Shown one piece after another: positions 20,998-33,480 of a stretch of 64,000 nt of DNA. Below the pieces are notes generated by a model. It did not search any database. It was not told the DNA's origin and saw only the letters and a list, made by a program, of their open reading frames with translations. Numbering within the stretch: position 1 is the stretch's first letter; the number at the start of each line of letters is the position of its first letter. Origin of the DNA: Linanthus parryae (taxonomy: Eukaryota > Streptophyta > Magnoliopsida > Ericales > Polemoniaceae); assembly GCA_023055425.1 (NCBI GenBank), contig JALGPY010000001.1, forward strand, positions 30,245,001-30,309,000. The letters run 5' to 3'. The position numbers and the translations under genes were made by a program.

Positions 20998-22279
20998 AGT
21001 CGCGAGGACGCGCCACCTCTAGTGTGGGGGTGGGGAATCGTGTCCTCCTGCATAGCCATGTCAGCATATTTTTGTCAATTTTATTTTTTTTCATTTTATT
21101 TTCATTTTTGAGTCAGCACGTTTTTTATGTTGAGTCTACCCACCAACTTTTCTGACCTTGCATGAAATAAATAAAAAAAATATAATAATAAAAAAAATAT
21201 ATAAAATATAAAAAAACGGAAAAATATAAATAAATTAACAATTTTTGAGAAAGGGCAACTTAGGACCTGGAAACTGAAGAGAATCCAATGAAAGAGCTCA
21301 TGAGAGTAGGAAGCACCATAGTAGGGACACCTCAAATTTTAGTATTTTGTGCGCAAGTCTCACGACAGGATGTCCCGGGTATTCAGGAATGTGGAAAGTA
21401 GATAACAGGCATATTTTTGGCTTCTCTAGTGTGCTAGGAGGATTTGGTCTTTAGATAGTTGATTATTCCGTTTCCCGTGGAAACTTGTGGACTCTTGGAA
21501 TCTGGGGTGGACCTTCGTGTAGAGTCGGTTTTATGTGGTACAAGTCTTCGGCCTAAGCGAAGTTGGGGAATGTACACCACCATCCCTTAAGGTGGTTCCA
21601 AGAGAAAATCCTAAAAAGCCCGCACTCTTAAAGCTCTACTTCACAGTTGTAAAAACAGAGGGATTAAAAAAAAAACAATCTGAAAAAAAAAAAAAAAAAT
21701 TTAAATAATTATTTGTGCTTAAAGGAGAAACAACATAATGTGCTTCCGTTCACATGGAAAATTTGGATTCAATCCAATTTAGAGCTTAAGAGAGAAATTA
21801 AAGTTAAGCCGTATTACACAGGAGTTGTGTCTCCCAGCAGTGGGACAATTTGCAAATCAAACGCAATAACGGCTAAGAGGGTCTGAAAACCTCAAATGAC
21901 TTGGCGAAGAAAAACTATCTAGTGACTTAAGATGCCTGGACCCTCTAAGTCAAAAGACGTGCTTTATCTTGGTTGGTTTGATGGATGTTTGGGGACACCT
22001 TAGTGAGTTTGTGCACAGGATCAGTTTATACCATTTCTTGCTGCGTGTTGTGGAATTTCAAAATGAGCTTGTGAGGATTTGATGATTTCAGTTTATGATA
22101 GAGAGGTTGCCCAATCTCAGAGAAAAAAAAATTTGTTGTGTCTTGAGTCAGTTTGTATATTCTGTATCTGAGTCAGTAATCTGTTGAGTCTTTTGGTCTG
22201 TAGCATGAATCTGTGAAAAAGGGGAAGTATGCAAATAAAGTATGCAAAAGAGGGGTCTGCAAGGCAGTATGCAAGGGTC

Positions 22280-22294
22280 TGCTCGGGACGAGCA
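22280..22294 (+). other. hairpin motif TGCTCGGGACGAGCA before the Athila PPT
   Basis: A 6-bp stem (TGCTCG/CGAGCA) with a 3-base loop ends 21 bases before the 3' LTR. The same motif occurs at 26190-26204 on the minus strand, 22 bases before the LTR of the second Athila-like element. Conservation of sequence and place suggests a role at the 3' end, perhaps in plus-strand priming or RNA handling (inference). Confidence 0.75.
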
Positions 22295-22300
22295 GAGTTT

Positions 22301-22315
22301 AATGTGGGGGTATTT
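22301..22315 (+). other. polypurine tract of Athila element 1
   Basis: AATGTGGGGGTATTT lies directly before TGATAGC of the 3' LTR. The G-run is the expected primer for plus-strand synthesis, though the last four bases before the LTR are pyrimidine-rich. Confidence 0.75.
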
Positions 22316-24053
22316 TGATAGCTTGAAAATGGATTAGTCTGGGACATCTTTTTACCATTGGTTTTAACCCTGTGAGAGTTGAGTTTGCCCATTTTCTGCT
22401 TATTTTCCACCTGATACGAGGCAGAGATTTATAGAACATGACTGCAAGATTTGAGTAATTTTATGCATACTTTTGTTTGTTGGATATGATCGCGGGTACA
22501 TGTTATGATGTGCAGGTAACAGGTGCCGAGAAATGCATGAGATTGACTTGAATGGGGAGGCAGCGTATCAGGAAATCTGAGCAGAAAAAGAGCAGAAAAA
22601 GTCTAAGTTGTGCGTTCAAACGCAGGGCAGCTGCGTTCAAACGCACCAGATGGGAGCAGCGGGAAAATGGCGGAAAAGAGGCTAAGGCGTGCGTTCAGAC
22701 GCACGGCCTGCGTTCAAACGCAGGACTCAGATCCAGAGGTGCAGAGAAAACAAGTTGTGCGTTCAAACGCACAACCTGCGTTCAAACGCAGGACTCGACA
22801 TCAGAAGCAGAAAAGACCAAGTTGTGCGTTCAAACGCACATGTCCGAGAAGCCAGAAACCAGAAGGAAAAAGTGGTTAAGGCCTGCGTTCAAACGCAGGA
22901 GGTGTGCTTTTAGACGCACTGCGTTTGAACGCAGGTCAGTTGCGTTTGAACGCACGGAGGGTTCCCAGAAGCTTCCAGGACGGGTCTTTTTTAGGGTAAA
23001 ACAGGAATTTCGTGCATCAGTTTTGGAGACTGTGGCAGTATAAAAGGAGGTGTCCCAGCACAGAATTAGGGTTACACATACACACTCATACATCTATAAT
23101 CATCATCACAGCAGCCAGTTTCAGAGCCATCAGGATTGGAGCAGAGCAGGATTGGAGCAGGCTTTCAGTATTCAGCCAATAACTTGTTTGATCTTTTCTC
23201 TCTTTTATGAAACATTGTTTTTCAATAATGCAAGCTAGCTAGACCTTTTTCCTAGGTTCTTGGTGAACCTAGGGTTTATGAATTCAGCAGACTGGTTTGT
23301 TTGATTTTCAGATGCATGGCTAGTTTAAGTCTTAATACAGGATGGATTATTTATTATCTTGTCTTTGATTTTATTTACATACATGAATGGCTTGATCACT
23401 CAGGAGTGTTATAGACAGGATCTGGTGCACGAGAGTGACCAGTGAGAGTTAGGAAGAAAAGACAGGATTTAGTACTCTGCCTTGATGGATCGAGAGGTGA
23501 AGAGAATCAGGGGACTAGCCTAGAAGCATTACACCAACTGCTAGACGTTTAAGGGGAGACCGAGAGGAGAACCTGTAACCCTAGCAGACTTAGAACAAAC
23601 CTGCAGATTAAGGTGGACCGAGAGGACCCGAAAATCTGCAGGAGAGTGACAGGTACATGAGACCGAGAGGAGATTGTACTATTGGTATGCTGGCATAAAC
23701 AAAACCACTGTGTGTTTCTGAAATCAAATATACCATGAAATCTGGAGAGTAACCCTAGGGGATCCTGGGACCTAGATTCTTAGAATTGTTGATTTTTACA
23801 ACTACCACAATTTCTGCAACTTGCTTACAAGAAAAATAAAATAAGCTTTTCTAAATATTGTTTTATTTACTGCAATTTAGTGAGTAGAATCACATCCCAA
23901 CCTTCCTCCTTTTTACGGACTTTGTGTCTGATTCTAATTCTAATAAGCAAAAACTTAAACTGTTCTCGAGGGTTCGACAACCAGAGTCACAATTACATAC
24001 TCTATATTACTTGATCGTACACTTGCGAAAAAGCAGATAGATTTACGCTGTCA
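22316..24053 (+). repeat. 3' LTR of Athila element 1
   Basis: It is 1738 bp, TGATAGC to GCTGTCA; the last repeat base pair of the inverted end has mutated (GCTGTCA against GCTATCA). It carries 11 palindromes (22611-22954), one fewer than the 5' LTR because of a 21-bp deletion that removes one unit and its spacer. The TATA box is at 23039. Other differences from the 5' LTR are scattered single bases. Confidence 0.93.
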
Positions 24054-24510
24054 CATTTCAATCAACGTGATTCTCGTACCCCTCGACTCCGTAGTCCCCG
24101 TCTCCTAGACATGCAGGGGGAAGGAAAACAAGAACCGAGTTTGAAAGTCAGCACAAAATATTGTGTGAGTAACACCCAAGCGTGTCAAACACATATTGGA
24201 GATAATTTGTAGAACCATAGTAAAAATACAGCGGAAGCAAAGAGACAGTTGAGTAACAAACATATTCAAGGGCCTGACTTATAGCCAGTGATATCAAAAG
24301 TCAATATTTAACCAATTTCCAATATCCAATATCCTCATCTGAGAATTTCCATTCAATTCAATAATCCAAGTCTAAAATCATAAGGATTTAGTTCCTCATC
24401 AATAAACTTCCAACTAGTATTCCAATTTTAACTTTGATTTGAACGGGGAAAATCCAATCACGTCACAGGTATTTCTCATCACGAGCTACCACGACCTTAA
24501 GTGTCGGCAC
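24054..24510 (-). repeat. 5' LTR of chromovirus-like copy 1, distal part
   Basis: This continues the LTR interrupted at 10890, starting with the duplicated CATTT. It matches 60012-60462 of copy 2 closely. It ends where TGACAC of the next element begins (24513), so it is cut before its true end. Confidence 0.8.
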
Positions 24511-24512
24511 TC

Positions 24513-26167
24513 TGACACGAATTCTTACGTGTTACCGCAAGTGCACGGTTCAAGTAATATAGGGTAGTATTTCAAACCCGAGTTATCGATCCCACGAGGA
24601 CAAGCTTGAGATTATTTAATTAGTTATTAGATTAGAGTACGGTACAAAGAGGAAGAATTTTGATTTAAAGAGTTGTCACCCTCAAACAGGTGACTGAAAT
24701 AAAATAACAACTAAACTAATATTTTTGGGTTTTTTAATTTATTAATCGAATATGGAGAAACTAGGCATTCTCTAGATCACCTAGGGCTGTAGACGATTTT
24801 CGGATTAGCTAAGTAACACGTTAATCCTATTCTAGTTAAGCCGGGTAATAGCACTGATAATCTCCTCTCGGTCTCTTGTCGTTCTACGTCACGGTCTACT
24901 TGGTTTCCTGTCGACCCACCTACATCTACCGGTCCATTCTAGTAGGCTAACGACAGTGCACGGAATGATGTCCTCTCAGACCACCACCATACGAACACCT
25001 CACTATCTCCTACCGAATCTACCCACTAAGGCCAATCCAACACACTTCTCTTCTCAGTCTCAGTGATTAAGGATTGTTGTTCATATCTCATCACAACTAG
25101 GTCTAAGCCGCTCTCACGCACTCGCTAGCTAATTAAAAAGTCCGGTTAATTACTCCATTCTTGCCAAGGATTACGCATAGCATATGAACAATAGCTAGAA
25201 TAAATACTAACATTAAGCAAGATCACAATCTAAGAATAAACCCTAAATTCATGAATATCAATTCATAACATAGTTGTGTCAATAGACTACGCTCATTAAC
25301 AACTTCATGAAATCAAACTTCATCCGATAGATCAAAATCCAAAAGCATGAGACAAGTCTAAAATCCGGAAAACATATTGTCTACATAAACCTAGGATCTC
25401 TAGAGAAGCCTAGCAACACGTCTAACTACTACTTGAAATCGTAGAAACACAACAAAGTTTCTCCATAAAAGTGATTAAAAGAGGGAAGAAGAGATCAAAC
25501 GCTAGAAATCAAGAAGATTGGCGCGATCCGGGCTCTTCTCCTTGCTTGAGGTTGCTCCCAATGGAGTCTCCTTGATCTCCTCCTTGATCGTGGCTCTCAA
25601 TAGGCGTGAATGGTGATGATTTCCGTCCCTAGGTCGTCCTTCCTTCATAACCCGCAGAAGTCTTCAATAATTGCACAATAGCCCCTGAAATCTGCTCCTG
25701 ACTTCAATAGGCCATATCTTTTTCGTCAGAACTCAGATTTAGCTTTGTGACGTATCGTTGAAAAGATCTCAGAGTCTACTTTCATTTGGCACCGGTATCA
25801 CTCTAAAATTATTTGTAGAACTCCAGCTAAGATCAAAATAGTGCAGACTGGTCATCAAAGCTCCTCCAATTCGGCTTCTATTGACTCCACTTGAGCTCCC
25901 GTTGTTTCCGAAGTTCGTTCCATGTCTCCTATCAATCGATTAGCATCCGTTCCTGCCAATACAACATTAACAAACATACCAAGTGATTATATTTGACAAA
26001 TAACAATAAAATATGCAAGGAAAACGTCCAGACTAACAATATAGCACATGGTAGCAACAAGTGATAAAACGACCTATAATCTCTAACATTGGCCTCAAAA
26101 TACTCTCCAAATACATATTAACATGTGGTAAATGCTAAAGAATTATAGCCCCTAAAAGGTGCTATCA
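24513..26167 (-). repeat. 3' LTR of Athila-like element 2
   Basis: On the minus strand it starts TGATAGCACC (at 26167) and ends GAATTCGTGTCA (at 24513). Near the end, ATATTACTTGAACCGTGCAC and CACTTGCG resemble the corresponding end of the element 1 LTR (ATATTACTTGATCGTACAC). No gene is seen in it. Confidence 0.78.
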
Positions 26168-26204
26168 AACTCCCCCACACTTACACTCTTGCTCGTCCCG
26201 AGCA
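26168..26204 (-). other. PPT and upstream hairpin of Athila-like element 2
   Basis: The minus strand reads TGCTCGGGACGAGCA (26204-26190), a short spacer, then AAGTGTGGGGGAGTT directly before the LTR. The arrangement mirrors 22280-22315 of element 1 on the other strand. Confidence 0.82.
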
Positions 26205-28485
26205 CAATGAAGCACAAAACGTCCCACACTTGAGACATTGCATACATACCCAAAACCAAACCAATGCATACCCACCACTTTGCATACTTAACTTTCCGCT
26301 ATCCAACACGAATCACGACTCAATACACAAAGACATGACTATGCAACTACATGATATGTACAATGCACCTCAAGTATGTACAATGCAAGGAATTAAAGAG
26401 CATATATTTTTTTTATTTTTAGTAGAGATTGGGCAATCTCAAAGAACAAACCAGCATGTCATAAGGCTCTCACATCCCCTAGAAGATTATATAACTTTGG
26501 TGATTGGTAGAACTTGCGTCCAGTTTCGTCAGACAGAACAGGAACGAACACAAAATAAGTTGCTTCCACACACTCATCAAACGTATCCCTAGCACTTACC
26601 ATCCGAGCTATTTATCCACGGGTTTCAATTGTTGACGGATTTAGGACGGGTAGGATAAGATATTTAGAAGCGCAGTCCTAGACGTCATGATACAACTCAC
26701 AAAACCCGATTCTCACACTCCCTCACCAAAATCCCAGGAACTCCACCGAACTAACTACTCCGGCCCTCCTTCCCTCAATCCTGGTGTAAAGCCGTTCTCG
26801 CGGCCACAAATGTGAAGAAGTGATCTCAAAAAATAGCTAATCTCCTTGGTATTCATGAAGTTTAATTTCCGGCTCCGGCTCCCTATTCAATTTCAATTTC
26901 AACTTTCTGTTTTTTTTTTCTTTTCTTCGATTTCAATTTCATTCTCATACGAATAAACACATGGAGCCACCCATACAATAGTAATATCCAAGGAGATCAA
27001 ATATCACAATAGATAATGTGGGGATGGAATGTGTCAAATCAAATGATGAAATCAAATATGTGTCGACACCCCCACACTCAATATAAAGCATATCCAAAAC
27101 CCGGTAGTCAATATGTAAACGTGCTAATTCCAACCAATCCTCCTCATCACCTAAGATGTAGAAAATATGAATGAAGTGCAAGCACATCCTCCTATAAGAT
27201 CAACCAAACCTTATCCCCACATCATGCGGAAATAATGTCACGCACTACGGCACTCCACCTGTGATCGTGGTGTATGGACACGACTCACCGCCACACCGAA
27301 GTGTGCTGCCGTCTCTAACTCACCCTCACATCCCCTCAAAAGATGACATGTAAGAATGTTCACTCAAGATGTATCAAATCAGCTCACCCTCATCGAACAT
27401 CCCTAACTCAACTCCCTCTATCATGACGCATAGGAAGGGACCATTCTAACTAGTGATGAAAGCCACAAGGAATGGCTTCCTAGAGCCTGCGAATAAAAGG
27501 GGTAAATGGATCAAATTGGGGTAACTAGTGGACCTAGGTGATGTAGACGGGACGTGAGGTCCCCATAAAAATCACTCGCACAGCTGTTCTGTTTCCACTA
27601 CGAGGAGGGTTGACGACTACCTAAGTGACGGTGGTGTAGCTCTAGTAGGATAACTAGTTTGAGAGACAGGTACTCACAATTCTCGAGTGCATTGGCCCTA
27701 TAGCATTTCTACTCCAGATTCTCGCGTCTACCTCACCTCAGATTTTCCTAATTCAAGGGAATTTCTATCATTGAGCCCTCTCCACACTTACTCTCTTCAA
27801 TTGCCCTTTCTAAAAAAACACAAATTTATGGTTTTTCTTGTTTTTATTTATTTATTTATTTTTTTGTATTTTTAGACACTATATGTAACTGGACAACTCG
27901 ATTAACCAACACAATAGGGTAGGCAGACTCAATAATTAAAAGTGTCAACAATATATACAATGCAATAATTAAACGTGCACATGCAAAACTAACCGACTGG
28001 ACACCTACTCAAACTGACTCACTAATCTACATGTAACAAGGCTATGCAAGTTAAGGAAAGCAAAGACATGTGAAAATCCCCCCACACTTGAGATAATCAT
28101 TGTCCTCAATGAAATTAGAGTGTCCCCCCAATGACATGATCTCAAAATCTAAGTAATTAAAAAGACAAGTGTTGCATGGTACTCTGCACATTATGACTCA
28201 TATTGTGTAGATTGTATATTAAAGCGAGAGAGAATATGGTACCTATGATCCCGGAGTACCATTCTTACGGGATTGGTTTCGCGAAAATTGGTCAATAAAG
28301 GACCGAATCGGTCGACCAAATTTTCCAAAAACTCGAGCAAGTTGAAGCAAGCATACCCTTGATGTGCTCCTCGGTGTTCCCGTCTTAAGTTCCTCTTTGA
28401 GCTTCTGTCGAATCCCCCTCCAAAGCAACGAATTGGAAGATTTAAGTTCTTGGAGCTCTTCCGCTTTGAATTACATCACACTCAA
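26205..28485 (-). other. non-coding internal remnant of Athila-like element 2
   Basis: No reading frame with recognisable features remains. On the minus strand, CATTGAGGACAATG (28116-28103 region) followed by CAAGTGTGGGGGG (near 28080) looks like a second hairpin plus internal PPT, similar in plan to the terminal one. Pyrimidine-rich runs are at 26900-26940 and 27835-27865. Confidence 0.55.
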
Positions 28486-28656
28486 TGTAACACCCTAGAA
28501 ATTTATAAGGGTTCAAAATCTTATTTTTAAAAGTTTGGGGCTATTATGCAAATGATATTTAATTTTATCTAGCATCCCAAGAAGAGTCTTGAACTGTGAA
28601 TTGACATCAAAGTATAGTATTGAGGTCTGGATATCTCAAAATAATGTATTGACTGG
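28486..28656 (+). repeat. LARD LTR A, left piece
   Basis: It starts TGTAACACCC after flank CTCAA and matches 49195-49364 and 54673-54842. It stops at the Tat insertion and resumes at 43948. Confidence 0.88.
28652..28656. repeat. 5-bp target-site duplication ACTGG, left
   Basis: ACTGG precedes the Tat 5' LTR and recurs at 43943-43947 after its 3' LTR. The unoccupied site in LTR B and C reads ATTGGTAAATTT, in line with one insertion. Confidence 0.92.
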
Positions 28657-29283
28657 TGTAGATAGTGCTTTCTGAGCTGATAGATCTTGGCCACGTGGCA
28701 ACCATCCAGCACACCATATTGTGCTCCACACACACTGGATCACCAGCCGAGCTGATCCATGTGGGGGCTGCGAGACAGAGCCCTCGCATACCACTGCACG
28801 GGACTTGTAGGGACTTAGTGGTTTGGAGGCTAGAGTAAGCCCTGTCGCGTGCGAGCCAAGCCCGCACGCGACCTTTAGTAACTGTTTCGAGAGATCTATG
28901 GCACGAGCTTCCTAAACCCGGTCAATCCGGTCAAACCCGGTCAACCTCGTAACGGTTCCGGTATTCGCGCACCACGTGCTATAACGGTTCCTATATACTC
29001 GGACGAACGTGCCGTTATGGTTAAGCTAATTAAGCCGCCATCAATGGGCGCATTAACCACACTACAACGGTCATGTTCTCTAGTATATATAGATCGTTAA
29101 CCTTTCCATACAAAGGAGGACACACTGGCCATACGCGGAAGCTCTGCCAAACCTCTGTCTCTCTCTCTGACATTGCTACTGACTTACTCTCTCCCTACAC
29201 ACACCCCCACTCTTCCTGTGCGATCCTTGATCCACTACATACGGTGTACACGGAGGTCTCCCCGCCGGAATCTCTTGTGCACA
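28657..29283 (+). repeat. 5' LTR of the Tat element
   Basis: It is 627 bp, TGTAGATAG to TTGTGCACA. It contains three GGTCAA repeats (28920-28950), a TATA box at 29084 and a CT-rich leader region (29155-29200). The short open frames in it have no support. Confidence 0.93.
29084..29092 (+). promoter_or_regulatory. TATA box of the Tat LTR
   Basis: TATATATAG lies 192 bases before the LTR end; the RNA would start near 29115-29125. The same box is in the 3' LTR at 43743. Confidence 0.75.
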
Positions 29284-29285
29284 TT

Positions 29286-29303
29286 TTGGTGAACCCGACG
29301 TGA
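29286..29303 (+). other. primer binding site of the Tat element
   Basis: TGGTGAACCCGACGTG follows the LTR end by three bases, the expected place. I cannot assign the tRNA with confidence. Confidence 0.65.
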
Positions 29304-29323
29304 ACTTACCAACAAAAGCAACC

Positions 29324-31210
29324 ATGTCTCAGGAGGATGATGTCAGCAACCGATCGCCCTCCACCGAAACCCCCTCGGGAGACCAGACCCGCCGTACTCC
29401 AACGACTCCCGGCGAGACACCGACGTTAGAGTCTTTGGACGCCACTGTCCAAAGTCATGCGAAAGCTCTCAAGGCTTAATCTGCGCAATTGGAACAAATC
29501 TTGGCCGTTCTGGGCACCCTTACGCCAAATCCTCCATCAGCCACCGTTATCTCTCAGGGAGGAGGAACCCCTGCCGCTCCAGGATTGGGAGTGTCAACCG
29601 CACCTCCCAACCCTCATCTGCAGACTCCACCGTCGGCTACACAGCTGCCTTCGGTTCAGGGATCAACGGCACAGATGTTGCCTCCTGCTGCTCACGCTCC
29701 TCATCCCTCGGCTTTGGCGTCCAACCCAACTCTGCAGTACCCTTTGCCTCCCCCAACGATGATCTGGGGAAATGCGGGTAGTCAGTATGCTCCCAATCCT
29801 CCGGCGGCGTATATGTCGCCCCCGCCTGCCGCAACCCCTCCGTCAGCTACCGAGGGGAGCATTCCAGAATGCATGACGTCTTTGCAGAAGCGCGTGGACA
29901 CTATTCTGGCTCATCAGTCATTCGCGGATACCATTATCCCAAAGTTAGACAACGATCCACCCATTCCGCGGGAGATCTATCTCATGCCTAACCCGGCGGG
30001 GTACAAGGCTCCTAAATGGGATAAGTTCGAGGATGTCAACAGAAACGCTCATGAGCATGTCATGCGTTTCATTGATGTCATGGGTCCGTACGGAGCCGAT
30101 CCCAAGCTGCTGATGCGAGAGTTACCAAAATCTCTAGGGAACGTGGCATACAAATGGTACCGGACATTGGAGGCCGGATCCGTGAAGACTTGGGACGACA
30201 TGGTCCAGAAGTTCTATACCAAGTTCTTCCAAATGGAAGAAAAGGTGACAATGATTCATCTCTCGCGGATGTACCAGAAGCGCGAGGAGGATGGGATCAC
30301 CTTCATCAAGAAATTCCGGGCGAAATCCTTGGAGTGCAAAGATCCAATGCCCGAAAGCCGGCTGGTAGAGATATGCCTGCAGTGCATGCGAGATGAATAC
30401 AAAGGTATGCTCATCAATTTGCAAACACCTACGTTTTCAAAGCTAATCGAATGCACGAAGAACATCGAGCCAATAGTCGAGAGACAGAAAAAGAAGAGCG
30501 CTCAAGAGCGACCTGCGAGCGGCACTACTTACAAGATTGGGAGGTTTAGCTACAAGAGGGGACGCGAAGCTGAGGTCAATACAGTTTCGCCTCAGAAACA
30601 AGCGAAGGTTGCGAACTTCGATGTACCGCCTCTTCCATGCTCGGTAGAGGAAGCAAGTGACCTCTGCAGACAGTGGCGCAAGGATGGCGTCCTGCCACCG
30701 CTCGAGAAAACACCCTCCAAGGAGATGGTGAGGGACCCTAAGTGGTGCGAGTACCACGGCAAGGTCATGCATCCCACGGCCGAGTGCAAGAAGCTCAGGT
30801 TCGCATTCGACCAAAAGATGAAGAACGGCGAGTTAATCGTCAGCGACCACAGGAAGGACGTGCGCAACAACCCGCTTCCTGCCCATACAGAGCCAGGCTC
30901 GAAAGGCAAAGAGGTCGCCATGATCTCAATAGTCGACTTGGAAGAAGTCGCAGAGGATGGTCTACCCATCGTCGCCGAGGTCCATGAAGACGAAGACTAC
31001 AGCATGGACACGGAGGATGAACGTGCCGACCGCATGAAAAGGTCGCACGGCTTCAACAAATTCTTCGACGAGATGAGCTTCTCAGACAAGTGCCGAACAG
31101 ATATGACGAAAGCAATCTTGAGGATAGCGGAGGACTACGAGGAGGACCTCGTGGTCTCCAACGGGAAAGTCATCAGGGGCGTCTCGTTCTACAGAAAAGA
31201 TTATGACCTT
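29324..31210 (+). pseudogene. Tat Gag
   Basis: The frame starts with the ATG at 29324 (MSQEDDVSNRSPSTETP) and has a TAA at 29477-29479 (codon 52), after which it is open to beyond 31210. The N-terminal part is P/A/T-rich. The Retrotrans_gag domain is clear: HEHVMRFIDVMGPYGADPKL, LGNVAYKWYRTLEAGSVKTW, FYTKFFQMEEKVTMIHLSRM, FIKKFRAKSLECKDPMPESR. A zinc-knuckle-like CEYHGKVMHPTAEC follows (about 30750). After DLFCQRQEYG near 31205-31230 the protease continues in another frame, so a shift lies here. Gag forms the particle. Confidence 0.88.
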
Positions 31211-31937
31211 TTCTGCCAGCGACAAGAATACGGATGCGAGCCACCAGAGGCCCCTGTACGTGACCGCCATCATCAACGGCGTCGAATTCAAACGAGCATT
31301 CGTCGATGGAGGAGCAGCGGTCAACGTCGTTCCGCTCCACACACTGAAGCTAGCAGAGATCCCCGAGCACAAGGTAGTCAGACGTCCATCTCCGCTGGTG
31401 GGATTCGGAAGCGATTCTAGAATGACGATCGGATGGATCCGCCTGGGCGTCCAGATTGCCAAAATCAAATGCTCAGCAAAGTTCTATGTCATAGACGCAA
31501 ACACCACGTACCACATGATTATAGGTCGAGCCTGGATTCATCGCTTTGACGCAGTCCCTTCGACGGCTCACCAGGTTATGAAAGCTATCTGGAACGACAG
31601 AGTAGTCGAGATACCGGCTTCGACGAACCTGTTCAACTTGGACGAAGCACATCTCAGCGAGGCGGTGTGGTTCACTGAGATGGCGGACGAGCAAACACCC
31701 GGACCATTCAACCCTACTCCTTTGCCTCTCTGGGAGGACATCAAGGACCAGTCACCTGCGGGCGTGATGGTGACAAGGGAAGATGCCAAGGAAAAGCCGC
31801 CCACACGCGAAGAGGCGCCACGTATCGCATATCATCGAAAGAATGTGTATACTCTGAAGAGGATCGCAAAGCATGACCCCGAGGGCAAGGAGATAGAGAG
31901 CTTCTACGCCAATGGAAAGAAATGCTATCGCATATGA
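31203..31937 (+). pseudogene. Tat aspartic protease
   Basis: The frame shows RPLYVTAIINGVEFKRAFVD followed by GGAAVNVVPLHTLKLAEI, the Tat-type protease active site (D-G-G), and YVIDANTTYHMIIGRAWIH, which corresponds to the ILGRPWL-type block. It releases the mature proteins. The catalytic Asp is kept. The frame stops with TGA at 31935-31937, but the same frame goes on to the RT. Confidence 0.85.
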
Positions 31938-33480
31938 AGGTGCGCGGGGATGTCCTCACGCGGGCATGGGGATATCCCTGGGCAAATCAATCAAATCGAG
32001 CAAGTTGCGCTGACGAAAGAGCCAACACAGGGCGCTCCAGACGAGAAACTCAAAGAAGCGCCTGAATGCATGGAAGATAGGCCAAGACCACAAAAGCAAG
32101 AGCTAAAGGAAGTGTTCCTCAGCCCGAACGGGGAAAAGAAAAGGCCGGTCTTCCTGAGTGCGGACCTCACAAGCGAAGAGGAACAAGGACTGCTACAGCT
32201 CCTAACTGAATACAAGGATGTGTTCGCATGGGAGTATGATGAGATGCCAGGTCTGGATACAAGCATCACCATGCACCGTTTAGACATCATCCCAGGGTCT
32301 AAACCGGTCAAGCAGAGCACCAGAAGCTTCAGGCCAGAGCTTAACGTGAAGATCAAGCAGGAGATTGTCAAACTCCTAGATGCCAAGTTCATAGAGCCGA
32401 ATCATCATCCCACATGGCTGGCCAACATCGTGCCGGTGGTGAAGAAGAACGGACAGCTCCGCATCTGCGTGGACTTCCGAGATCTCAATCGCTTCTGCCC
32501 TAAGGACGATTTCCCACTGCCCAACATCGATTTGCTTATCGATTCAACAGCGGGCCATCGCATGTTCAGTTTCATGGACGGTTTCAGCGGGTACAATCAA
32601 ATCAAGATGGATCCCAAAGATGCGCGGAAAACTGCATTCATCACTCCTGTGGGGGTATTCAACTACACGGTTATGCCGTTCGGTCTTTAGAACGCGGGCG
32701 CGACCTATCAGCGGGCCATGATGGCTCTATTCCACGACATGATGCACAAAGAGGTGGAATTCTATGTGGATGACCTGGTGGTTAAATCCAAGCACAAAGC
32801 AGACCACCTCGCAGATCTGCGAAAGGTGTTGAATAGATGCAGGTGCTTTCAACTAAAAATGAACCCCATGAAATGCGCATTCGGGGTGACCTCGGGGAAG
32901 TTCTTGGGATGCGTAGTCCATCGCCAAGGGATCGAGCCTGACCCTGCGAAAGTGTCAGCCATCACCAGCATGACGCCACCCCATAACCAAAGTACCTTGA
33001 AAACATTCTTGGGAAAACTGTCATACCTGCGGAGATTCATCACAGCAATTGCCGAAATCACATGCTGTTTCAGCACTCTTCTCAAGAAGGACGCCGCGTA
33101 CAACTGGGCTCCGGAGCACGAAGCCGCATTCGAAAAGCTGAAAGATTTACTCACGTCCTCGAAGATAATGATCGCGCCTCAACTGGGATCACCGCTTCTG
33201 CTATATCTGACATCAACAAGGAGATCTATAGGAGCGCTCTTGGCTCAGGAGTATGAAGGCCAAGAGAGGCCTATCTACTACATCTCTCGCGTTGTGCAGC
33301 CTGCTGAATCAAGGTACACAGACATCGAACGTCATTGCCTTGCCTTATTCTTTGTGATAGAGAAGTTGAAACACTATTTTGCATCACACAAAGTAGTAGT
33401 GGTCACCAAGAGCGACCCCATTAGATACTTGCTAACTCACACTACTCCGGGCGGGAGATTGGCGAAATGGTACATGACCA
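31938..33480 (+). pseudogene. Tat reverse transcriptase
   Basis: The same frame as protease continues after the TGA: YKDVFAWEYDEMPGLD, RSFRPELNVKIKQEIVKLLD, ICVDFRDLNRFCPKDDFPLP, MFSFMDGFSGYNQIKMDP, FNYTVMPFGL, then TAG at 32688-32690, and in frame again NAGATYQRAMMALFHDM and the catalytic FYVDDLVVKSK (about 32760). After this come LKTFLGKLSYLRRFI and the first RNase H-like region (33180-33480). It copies the RNA into DNA. The catalytic aspartates are present, the stop is single. Confidence 0.9.

Larger units (their letters stand above)
20998..22315 (+). other. non-coding 3' region of Athila element 1
   Basis: It starts with AGTGTGGGGGTGGGG (about 21020), an internal PPT-like run right after the third ORF. 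AT-rich runs follow (21160-21240; A-runs at 21670-21700). No gene is seen. At 22280-22294 the imperfect palindrome TGCTCGGGACGAGCA precedes the terminal PPT. Confidence 0.7.
10891..24053 (+). mobile_element. complete Athila-type Ty3/gypsy retrotransposon, about 13.2 kb
   Basis: It is bounded by two related LTRs (10891-12649 and 22316-24053) and a 5-bp TSD. It has an Asp-tRNA-type PBS, gag, protease, RT, RNase H, integrase, a third ORF after pol and a terminal PPT. The order RT-RNaseH-integrase is that of Ty3/gypsy; the PBS, the third ORF and the Gag and protease motifs point to Athila. The LTRs differ by scattered bases and a 21-bp indel, so it is not very recent. The pol frames are broken. 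Confidence 0.93.
24513..28485 (-). mobile_element. 3' part of a second Athila-like element (minus strand)
   Basis: Read on the minus strand it has about 2.3 kb of internal sequence, a PPT and hairpin, then an LTR of about 1.65 kb. LTR ends (TGATAGC... and ...GTGTCA), the PPT-hairpin arrangement and a phrase shared with element 1 (GGTTGCCCAATCTCA-like, near 26427) show kinship. It is cut at 28485 by the LARD array, and its 5' part is not in the window. No coding region is left. Confidence 0.75.

Noticed and set aside
31200..31230. Programmed frameshift between Tat Gag and protease
   Set aside because: No slippery heptamer seen, and the element has several stops; a simple indel is more likely.
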